The notes beneath the pieces were generated by a model. It was not told where the DNA came from. It made no database searches and was given only the letters and a program-made list of their open reading frames with translations. From contig NHNW01000010.1 in assembly GCA_002786025.1 (NCBI GenBank), positions 372,001 through 436,000 on the forward strand: DNA of 64,000 nucleotides, given 5' to 3'. This DNA is from Zasmidium citrigriseum (Eukaryota; Ascomycota; Dothideomycetes; Mycosphaerellales; Mycosphaerellaceae). Below, in pieces: positions 55,750 to 64,000 of this stretch (the first letter of the stretch is position 1; the number at the start of each line of letters is the position of its first letter). The translations under genes and the position numbers were made by a program.

Positions 55750-57582
55750 CTATTGAAGGCCTTGATCACCTGTCGAAGACATTCTTGCTGCCTCCTCTTC
55801 CATCTGACGCCGCCTCTCCTTCTCATCAGCCGTAAGATCAGCCTTCGCCCTTCCAATCCTCACAAACACCATAAAGACAACCAAAGCCGTCGCTCCACAC
55901 GCCAAATTAAACCAAAACACATTCTGATAACTCTCTCGCTGTCCCTGCCACGCGGTCTCAGTAGCAATAATCTCCGCAAAGCCCAGCAGAATCGCAATCC
56001 CCAACTGCAACAAAACATTACTCAAAGCGCCCGCCAGCCCTTGCTGCCGCGAAGGCAGGCTGGTAGAGAAGAAGATGGTAGCGACGTTGAAGATGATATC
56101 GATGGCGACGGTAGAGCAGATCATCGGAATGAAGATCCAGCGCCAGTAGTTTGCGTCTGGCGGGGCGAGGGCGAAGAGGACGGATTCGAGGATTATGGCG
56201 AGGCCCGTGATGAGCATTAGGAGGCGGGGAGAGAGGACGTGGAGGAAGGTGCCGCCGGTTATGGCGAGGAGGATGCCGATTGTTGCTTGCGGGATGTACC
56301 AGGAGACGAGTTGCATGGGGGTCGTGCGGAGGATGTTCATGCAGCTGGGAGGGTTGTTAGAAGAGGGGAAAGGGAGGGATGGCGAGAGGCTTACTAGAGG
56401 CTTGCGTAGAGGAGGTAGATTCCTATTGTGCCGTATGCAAGGATGAGGCCCAAGATGAAGGGACGGACGAATTTGATTTTGAAGACGGAGAAGGGCAGAA
56501 GGGGCTGTTCGGCGACCTGGGAATAAGTTAACACGACGGTGTTCCTTGAGAGGAGAGACGATTACGCTTACCCATCCTTCGATCCAGAATGCAACTCCGA
56601 GTATGGCCACTCCGCCCAGGAAAGTCACGAGGATATACGGGGTAGCCCAACCATTGGGGGCGTGACTGGAGTCCGTGATGGCGAAGACGACCAGGATCAG
56701 GCCACTGACGATAGTCACGCTGCCATACCAGTCCATCTTCACTCCATTGTCCTTTACAACTTCTTTGTCGGAAGGAATGGAGTAGACTGCGACGACGGTG
56801 GCCAGGGCTACGAGTATCGCACCAATCCAGAAGTACCAACTCCAGTTCGCAAATTGGCTTGCTATGCCGGCAAAGAAGAGACCGATGAACTGAAAATGAC
56901 GGTCAGCATGGATCTGAAGAAGTACGCTGCTAGCACTTACAAAGCCAACTGGCGCCATAGCACCGTAGATCGAGAACACTATGTTCTTGCGTGGGCCGGG
57001 TCGATATGTGCTGCCGAGAAGTTGGAGACCAGCAGGAAGGTATGCAGCAGGACCAAGACCTTGAAGCGCTCGGCAAACATCAAGCATTATCTCATTCTGA
57101 GCGAAACCTGCGATCAAGGACCATGCGCAGTACCAAACGCAGCCAGCAATGTATACTGGGTAGCCGCCGTAGATGTCTGCAAAATGTCAGCCTTTGTCTC
57201 AAACGTGGGCACATCGCAGTGAGTACCTACCTGCTAGACGTCCGAAAGGTATCAGGAACGACGAGACGACGAGTGAGAAAGCACTTGCCGGCCAGGTGGT
57301 CGAAGCAGGGGGAATGTTGAGTGCGTCTGCCACGGTAGGGACCAGCAAGGTAAAGCCAGACACGAAGTACTCGTTGAGGAGCTGTGAGACTGTAATGGAG
57401 AAAACAAAGCCAATCTCTTTGGACAGCGACCCAAGCCTTTCTGGCCGTTCCCGTCCAAGTCGCTCAATCCTGGCAGCCTCGGATTCTCCGTCGCCAAAGG
57501 GGAGTTCTCTGTTCTCAGTGGAAGGGGTCTCGACGTCCGAGCCTGCCTTCGAAGGTGATCTGGAGATCCTTGGCTGATCCAT
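55750..57582 (-). CDS. MFS transporter (DHA-type), candidate aromatic-acid carrier
   Basis: Five exons: 57582-57231, 57176-56941, 56889-56572, 56516-56395 and 56344-55750; 540 residues, about 12-14 membrane spans. An acidic/Ser-rich N-terminal tail of about 60 residues precedes the first span (EIGFVFSITVSQLLNEYF). Typical MFS blocks are LLVPTVADAL, FGRLAGDIYGGYPVYIAG (motif A region across the first splice), CRALQGLGPAAYLPAGLQL and PVGFFIGLFFAG. The C-terminal tail is charged (RIGRAKADLTADEKERRR). It is similar to fungal drug/H+ antiporter-like carriers often annotated as multidrug or aminotriazole resistance. Its place next to hmgA suggests a link with aromatic acids, but this is inference. 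The stop lies only 109 bases from the hmgA stop (convergent). Confidence 0.88.
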
Positions 57583-58853
57583 GTTCGAGATAGAGACGAG
57601 AAGATATTGAGGGGTTGAAGGTATGCTAGAAGAACAGTGATCAAACAGAGACACAGAAAAGCCCACCCACCTTGAACAAACGCCAGTCCATTAAGTACAT
57701 TCCAAGAGCTCCGAAGCATTGTCTTGACATGGCAGCAGTATGATGCCCTTTCCCTAGCCACTGACGACCCGGAGTAGGAACAACGAAATTCCGGGTCGTC
57801 ACAGATGAAACCCTAGACCAGGTAGCCTATGTCTGCCTCCTGCGGACACATAAATTGCAGGCAGAATACCGGCAGACTTCTAGACGTGCATCGAATATAG
57901 CAATGAATCTCGCGTCGTATTTATGATCTCGAAGCGGGCTCCCTGTACGACATAAAGCCTGCCCATTGTCGTGCCCGTCAGCTTGGCGACTTCGACCCGG
58001 GCCAGCGACAACGCGTGCAAGGAGCGCTAGTCGTCATGTTACGACGGATCGACCAGATCGAAGAAGTGAAGACAACATGCCGGATCGTAGGGCGTATAGA
58101 TGAAATAATTTCGCTGACACATTGTCTCGATGAAGTTGTTGTTGCTTCCTTCCCAAAGGCAAGAGATGTCGTCCGGGCTCAACGCCAAGCCCGAACTTCC
58201 CCCGGCGCGACTAGAAATTCTTCCATCCGCCGCCCACGCAACTCTCTTCCTTTCTTCTTCATCAGTAGAGTGACTAATGTCACATCGAGGCTACGCTACG
58301 GCGTCTTGCTGAGGGCTATTCAAAACACATGGATCTCCTTCCGTTCCCGGCCTCGTAGAAGGAGTGGTTTTTCGTGCGTCCGTCTTTCCTACCAACTGCG
58401 TGGAATCCAGTTTTCGGACTCTTTGGATCGGAGTTGTGGGATGGCCGCTACATACTTTTTGCTTTGAGCTTCTGCTTCTTTATCTGCCAACTTTTGAGGT
58501 CTATTGTGCGATGGGGGACAGGTGCGAGTGCGATGTACAAGGCGCCCTCGTGGCTGATGCTCTGGTCGCTGGCACTGAAGTTTCTGTGCACCGCCTTACT
58601 GGTCTCGTGGACTTGCAACCGCGAGTGTTGAGCTCCAGGAGACACGGAGTGTAGGCGCGATGCTCATGGAGTACAACATGTGGTGGCACTGGGTCCATTC
58701 ATGATGGCACAGCGAGCGCAGAGCAAAGCGCAGCGACGGCGATGCCTCAAGATTCGCATTTTAGCAGACTTTTCTGGTGGTGGCTGCTCGCTACATAGCC
58801 TGGAACGCCTCGCTAAGTTGTAGAAGTACAGAACAGATTCAAATACACCCCGG
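57583..58853. other. 1.3-kb intergenic stretch
   Basis: Promoter of the MFS gene and 3' flank of the Leo1 gene. Plus-strand open frames near 58015-58654 have no domain. Nothing else recognised. Confidence 0.5.
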
Positions 58854-60454
58854 CTACTCGTCCTCATCCTCGTCATCGACGATCCGCCGTCTCTTCGTCC
58901 GCGCCTGTGGCACATCATCGTCAGGCTCGCCCTCCGCATCCTCGTCCTCATCCGCTCCGTCAGCAGGCCGTGCCCGATCTCTCTTGGGAGTCCTCTGCCG
59001 TGGGGATTCCACAATGCCATCATCTGGATCGTCGTCATCCTCCACGATCTCTTCCTCATCACTGCCGGCGATGAACTCGTCTTCCTCGTCGTAGCTGTCC
59101 TCCCGAGTGAAGCGCTTGCGACCCATGTCCTCGTCTTCGCTGTACTCGCTGTTGCGGCGGCGCCTAGCCTTTGCGCGAGGTTTGCCAGCCTGCGGTCTTC
59201 CTCGGCCCTCGTCCATCTCGTCATCCTCAAGCATGCCAACATTGAGACCACCGTAACGACCAGATGACAGGCCCGAGCGGCCAAGAACACGATCAGTCTT
59301 GAGCCTCTCCCGTTCTTGCGCGCTCTCTTGCTTCTTTCTGGCCCGCATCTGCTGGCGCTCGGCCTCCTCAGCTTTCTTCCTCTGTAGTTCCGGATCAAAC
59401 TCGGTCGCCTCGAGATTGCCTGTGGCACCTTGCACTTTGGTTGCATTTGCTGCCTGAGCGAGTGCAGCTTGAAGCTGTTCAATCGCATCGTCTTCGCCGG
59501 ACTCGGTCTGTCTTACTGAAAGACCAGCTGTGACTTTGTGTGTGACTCGCAGGACTTCCGACTCTTGCACGGGGACAATGAGATATGTGAAGGCGTCTTT
59601 CTTGGCTGCTTGGTTACCTTGCGCACTGATTGGAGTAGGCTTCACAGGATTCTTCTGCGGCGGTGCCAAGGCATTTCCATCGATTTCGTATTGCGTATTC
59701 GGGTCAGAGGCCAATTGGAGAGTCAGCGATCCGTCCGACCATCTGTTGACCCGGGCATTCGATTGTAGCTGAGAAGGGTCTGAAGGGGAATGGCGCCAGC
59801 GAATGGTGGAGAGTGCGGTGTTGTAGGCGGAGAAGGTAGAGGATGGAGGTTTCTTCGAATGATGTTCGGTAGTCGGGGGCTGGAAGGTGAGGGTTTGCCA
59901 GGCCTGAGGCTCTATGGACATGAAGGGTGGGACTTTGAGGATGTACATCTTCCAGTCGTCAGTATTACCCATCTGCAGAGTTCAAGAACCGAGTCTTACC
60001 TCTCCGTCACTTGGCTCTGGGACGGGCTGTCGCGGGATTTGCATGTCCATGGTGAGGAGCTCCTGTTCCTCGAACTGGACTGCATGCTCCTCAGCGATGC
60101 GATCTGTTCGCCCTTCATCATCGCCCGAGTCGAGCTCTGCATCGTCCAATTGACGACTACAACAACTAGTCAGCGGAAGCGCATTGCAACATTACCGGCT
60201 CAGACATACGTAGGCTTCTCCTTCTCTTCCAGGCCATCCTCGTCCTCATCTCCAAACAAATCATCTGCCTCTTCTTCGTCTTCTGCCGCGTCTGCAGGGG
60301 CTTTCCGTCGTCTTGAACCGTCTTGCACGTCGTCCTCGTCGTCATTGCTCCCAGCATCGCCATTCACAGCATTGTCGCCTGCAGAACTCGCTGGTGCGAC
60401 CTCGTCATCCTGGAAGTGGTCGTCCACGGGCGAGCCGGGCTGCTCAGTAGACAT
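58854..60454 (-). CDS. LEO1: Leo1 subunit of the Paf1 transcription-elongation complex
   Basis: Three exons: 60454-60210, 60156-60000 and 59948-58854; 498 residues. The acidic N terminus (EEEADDLFGDEDEDG), central Leo1 domain (MYILKVPPFMSIEPQAW, TFQPPTTEHHSKK, RWRHSP, RWSDGSLTLQL, YEIDGNAL) and highly acidic C terminus with Arg/Lys stretches are typical. Paf1C travels with RNA polymerase II and promotes histone H2B ubiquitination and H3 methylation. The second intron is 51 bases with donor GTAAGA, branch CTGAC and an AAG acceptor. Ending it at the nearer GCAG would make a 27-base intron, too short, and would add eight residues absent from relatives. Confidence 0.93.
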
Positions 60455-61715
60455 GCTGCCCGTCGTACGCGATGCTCGTGTGTCTGGCGATGAAAAGGGA
60501 ATTGGCGCAGGATTAGCTGGTCGATGTAGCGGGTCGCATGTGGCAGCTGTCGGCGGAGCACGAGAGTCGCGGCAATCTCGAGGGCGAGTCGGCGAGTGAG
60601 GATGCGATAGATGAATGCAGCAGCAGCATCACAAGCTTGAGCGACGTTCTGGGATCCAAGGATCGTGAAGGCGGACATGGAGGTTAAAACGCGGGCACCA
60701 GCCACAGTGTGGCTTGCAGTGGCGGCGATTGGCGAGGCGACCCTTGCAACTGGACCTCCTTTAACTCGGGCAGGGCAGGACCTAGGTAGCCAGACGAGCC
60801 TTCCATCGGTCTTTGTCGTGCTCTTTGTTTCAACCTCTCCACGCCCCCTCGACGCTTGCCGAGTTCGACACCACCGCGCCCGCGCCCCGATCAAAGAACA
60901 TGTCCTCTTGGATGAACAACTTGTGAGTAATTAGACTTTCCTCTATTTTGTCGGTGAAAGTTGGACGAAGCTTGGGGATGCATGAGGAGCATCTCCGCCC
61001 CTCCCGCATTCGTTCCTACTACTCCCATCAACCGCACACCCGGCGGCGGCGACGGCAGCAGCAGCAGACGGAGCAGAGCAGAGCAGAGCGAGCAGACGGC
61101 AGCATTGGCGTGACACCGCCGCCATGCAAGAAGAAAGGTATTGTGACAGATTCTACTTCCCAGGGCTGGGATGTACTGGCTCCTTGATGCAATGGAGACG
61201 CTGGACCTACGTTGGCGAGACCACCATGAGCTTCAATCGACCTGGCATCACCTTCCTCAACGGCAGTCTTGGAGAGCATTGGACCCCGAAGCGACCACAT
61301 TGAAGAATGGATGTGCCCAAATCACCTACAAGGAGCTCCAAAGCATGTGATCCCCAGTGAGGAATGAACGACGGCTTTCATTTGGACGAATGGACTGGTG
61401 GACTTCAGATCTTGACGCCAACGATGGGATCCTGATACTGGAACGAGATCAAAACTTCACCAAGGCCAACGCTCCTCGATGATAGTGCCCACACCACGTC
61501 GCCCACATCAACTTCGAAAGCTCACCTGGGCCTCCTCATTGTCGTCATTCAAGGGACCTGCACGCACAGTGAAGGAACGCCAAGACGCACCTCGCCATGA
61601 GTGAATGATGGACAATAGCGCTAGCGCCAAGTGAGGTTTTGGACCGCGTTGGTTTTAAGAACGAGCACCCGCCATCTTTCACACTTGCTCTCTGCAACCA
61701 ACCATACCGGACACC
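60455..61715. promoter_or_regulatory. divergent region between LEO1 and the MOB gene
   Basis: 1.26 kb between two divergent starts. At 60900 an ATG begins MSSWMNNL and is followed directly by a good donor (GTGAGT, 60924), so an upstream first exon for the MOB gene is possible but not shown. A short AGAGC-type repeat lies at 61071-61090. No other gene is supported. Confidence 0.45.
61041..61093 (+). repeat. short GCA / GAGCA simple repeat
   Basis: CAG trinucleotides followed by three to four copies of GAGCA in the LEO1-MOB intergenic region; a simple-sequence tract of no known role. Confidence 0.6.
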
Positions 61716-63040
61716 ATGGAGGAGAACACCACCGACGACGACGCCTTCAAGAAGATGTTGGCGGGATTGGACCCAGCCGACATACTATTGCCACGTTCGC
61801 CGCCACCGCTGCTGCCGGAGAACATGCCAGACAGAATGGACGAGGACGGCAATTGGCTTCCACCTCGTCCGCCAGGCCAGCACTACGATGACATGTTTAT
61901 CGGCAGAGGGGGCAGATTCTTTTACAATGGAGTAGAGGCTAACTGGCTACTTCCAAACAGACGCGCCTGGCGTGGCGGACCAAACCAGCAACGCTCCAAC
62001 CAGCCACCAAGTCGCGCTGGCAACTCCTCGCCATCCGCGAACAGCCCATCGTCGCTCGCCCCACCAACCCTTCCATCAGGTGCGCCAGCTTCACCATCGA
62101 TGGCCGCGAGCACCATTCAGATCAACGAGCAAGCCCACCAGAGCAACCAGGGCGCCAAGAAGCCATTCTTCTTCCGCGATGAGTACGTCGGCTACATGGT
62201 GAAGGGCAACTTCATGACGCTGGCCGCCAAGCCGCACCTCGTCGAAGAGGGCGAGTGGATTGCGCACCAAGGTGAGAACTTCATGGCAACAGCCTCCACA
62301 ATTCAGTTGCTGACGTTTGCACAGTCGCCGAGCAGACCCGTGTTCTGAGCGGCATGATCAAGATTGTTCAGGAGGCAGACCGCACCACGGGTATTCCGAT
62401 CTGCAACGAGAGATCTTGCCCAAGCATGTCTGCTGGCGCGTAAGTTTGGCACAGTCGATTGTCATTGACGGGCCTCTGCTAATGATTTTGTTTCAGCACC
62501 ACCTACTCCTGGATGGACACCCAACGCAACCCCATCAATCTCCCTGCACCAACCTACATCAAGCACATCCAGACTTGGGTCAACGGCAAGATCCTGGACG
62601 AGGCCCTCTTCCCAACCGGTCCATTCCAGACTCCACCCACCCTGCCAAATCCTCAGCAGGTCGCCAATGATCCAAACCACTGGCTTGGCAAGACGTCCGG
62701 CTTCCCGCAGCGTTTCGAGAGCGAGATCAAGAACATGTACCGTCAGATGTTCCGCTGCTACGCGCATCTGTACTGGTCTCACTGGCTGGACTTCTGGCAT
62801 CTCGGCTGCCACCGCGACCTCAACACGTGCTTTGTGCACTTTGTCAACGTCGGCAGAATCTTTGGCCTGCTTTCTGACAGGGAGACCGAGCCCATGCAGC
62901 CACTCATTGAGATCTGGATTCGCAAGGGCGATCTTCCAAAGTCCAAGGAGGTTGAGAACGCGCCACCTTCGGCATCAGCTTCGGCATCCACCCCAACAGG
63001 CACTTCTGCTCCACCAAGCGGAGGTGCATCGTCCGCTTGA
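61716..63040 (+). CDS. MOB-family protein kinase activator (Mob2-like)
   Basis: Three exons: 61716-62271, 62325-62439 and 62497-63040; 404 residues. The first ~150 residues are disordered (Pro/Ser/Asn-rich). Then comes the Mob1/phocein domain: YMVKGNFMTLAAKPHLVEEG, EWIAHQVAEQ, ICNERSCPSMSAG (Cys-x4-Cys zinc ligands), TWVNGKILDEALFPTG, and HLYWSHWLDFWH with His ligands, ending MQPLIEIWI. MOB proteins bind and activate NDR/LATS-type kinases (Cbk1/COT1, Dbf2/Sid2) controlling polarised growth or septation. The KGNF motif fits the Mob2 side. The Ser/Ala/Thr-rich tail is low complexity. The start is the ATG at 61716 in good context (CACCATGG); an upstream first exon is not excluded. Confidence 0.9.
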
Positions 63041-63476
63041 TTAGGCGTTGGTCACAGCATTGCATCGGAACTCAGATTCACACGGATTGGGAAGGTCAAA
63101 GGCGTGAAAGGCGTATCAAGGCGAGATGAACGAGGTGGTTAGCATAGCGAGGAAAGACGATGCATTCATGGGAAAGGAGGTACGACACGCGGGGCCAAGT
63201 AGGCTCTTAGCACGAGATGGCATTGCACAGGCACTGGATGCCGATGTGACACAGGCCAAGTATGAAAAAGTTCTCATTGAGATTCCGCTCCTTCCTCTTT
63301 CGCGCTTGTCTGCCGTTTGCTGCCCGTCGCGCTGTTTCAAAGCTTCAAAAGTTCACCACCTGACGAGCATCCCTCAACACTTCCGTCAAACACCAATTCA
63401 CAACAGTGCTTCGCTGCATCTTTCCACCACCTGCATCATCATCATCACCATCGCGATTTCGCAGCGCCGGCCGATC
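63041..63476. other. intergenic stretch
   Basis: Terminator of the MOB gene and leader of the last gene. A short CAT repeat occurs at 63433-63451, just before the next start codon. Nothing else seen. Confidence 0.5.
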
Positions 63477-64000
63477 ATGCATTTCCGGCGCAAAGACCCC
63501 ATTGACGAGATTCAATGGGAGATGGTCACCAAACCCAGACCCACTGGCGCTGGCCTTCCTCGTTCGCAGAGCCAACCTGTACTTCCCACCGCCCCACAGC
63601 AACGACAACCTCCATCCTCTGAGACCGCTCCGACCAGCCTCACCACTTCAGTCGGCAAGCTTCGCAAGTTGCGCAGGATCGAGGATCTACGTAAGGGCCA
63701 TGAGAAGCCGAATGGACAAGCAAGTGGAGAGGAAGTGTCTCGTACCCTTGCATCGACCAGCACCTTCCACCCAACACCGCCAGGGCTACCTCGGGCTTAC
63801 AGCTCAAATGCTCTCACGTCGCTGCTTCGAAAAGATCCTGAAGGAGACGAGATCGAGTCAGCTCTGCTTTCGCTGAGTTCTCAACTGAAGGAGCGGATCT
63901 GGCACTACGCGCTCGAGGTCGCGGACGGCATATTGGTCTGTCGCTGTCGGTCAGTAGAGATACATCCTGTCGAGAATCCAGACCGTACTGACCAAGCATT
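63477..64000 (+). CDS. 5' part of a fungal F-box-like / 2EXR-type protein, cut by the window edge
   Basis: The frame is open from ATG 63477 to the end of the window (174 codons, no stop). Begins MHFRRKDPIDEIQWEMVTKP, then a disordered region with basic SVGKLRKLRRIEDLRKG. LSSQLKERIWHYALEVADG follows near residue 140, resembling the LPxELRxxIWxYAL motif of the fungus-specific 2EXR/F-box-like family of unknown function. The first part is partial by position, not broken. A donor-like site (GGTCAGTAG) at 63950 could end the exon. Confidence 0.65.
   Translation, partial: MHFRRKDPIDEIQWEMVTKPRPTGAGLPRSQSQPVLPTAPQQRQPPSSETAPTSLTTSVGKLRKLRRIEDLRKGHEKPNGQASGEEVSRTLASTSTFHPTPPGLPRAYSSNALTSLLRKDPEGDEIESALLSLSSQLKERIWHYALEVADGILVCRCRSVEIHPVENPDRTDQA

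Noticed and set aside
1..64000. tRNA, rRNA, CRISPR or intact transposable element
   Set aside because: No box-A/box-B tRNA pattern, rRNA segment, repeat array, transposase, reverse transcriptase or terminal repeats could be seen by reading; weak or structured RNAs cannot be excluded without a covariance search.
1..64000. Secondary-metabolite gene cluster
   Set aside because: The methyltransferase, PRISE reductase, SDRs and P450 are scattered among housekeeping genes, with no polyketide, peptide or terpene synthase backbone gene in the window.

Overview
This window is nuclear DNA of a filamentous ascomycete (Pezizomycotina; the protein families fit Dothideomycetes best, but no species call is made). 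The evidence is short spliceosomal introns, mostly 50-60 bases, with GT...CTGAC...YAG signals; fungal-specific families (homogentisate pathway pair, MET10, GPI-type phospholipase B, LIM/paxillin-like protein, CYP504-like P450); and long intergenic stretches without operons. About 26 protein-coding genes are supported on both strands, most as multi-exon models whose splice phases I checked by hand. I found no rRNA, tRNA, CRISPR array or intact transposon.

Layout. 0-6 kb: LisH-WD40 protein, a doubtful small gene, a short-chain dehydrogenase, and a secreted GPI-type phospholipase B. 6.8-14.3 kb: a PRISE-type reductase, a large AT-hook nuclear protein (with a decayed copy of its 3' end lying just beyond the reductase), a PP2A activator (PTPA) and a low-complexity protein. 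15-23.2 kb: sulfite reductase alpha subunit (MET10), a small probable mitochondrial protein, a CUE/SMR-domain protein with a 10-base microexon, and a SAM methyltransferase. 24.8-33.7 kb: FucP-like sugar transporter, F-box protein, a 48-residue membrane protein, a DUF985 cupin, a secreted aspartic protease and an arabinitol-dehydrogenase-like SDR. 36-38.3 kb: the ER Hsp70 BiP ending in HDEL, followed by a 4.3-kb stretch almost without genes. 42.6-49.5 kb: a conserved Cys-rich/coiled-coil protein, a three-LIM protein and a conserved fungal orphan. 50-57.6 kb: an aromatic-acid catabolic cluster. 58.8-64 kb: Leo1 of the Paf1 complex, a MOB-family kinase activator and the 5' part of a further gene cut by the window edge.

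The one clear functional unit is the catabolic cluster: a CYP504-like P450 (expected to make homogentisate from phenylacetate derivatives), fumarylacetoacetase and homogentisate 1,2-dioxygenase sharing a 499-base divergent promoter, and an MFS transporter. Maleylacetoacetate isomerase, needed between the two central enzymes, is not in the window. The other genes are mostly housekeeping and show no obvious joint function. I do not see a clearly new biological system. The most interesting leads are the relic/duplication around 6.8-9.3 kb, the unassigned AT-hook protein, the very small membrane protein and the transporter in the homogentisate cluster.
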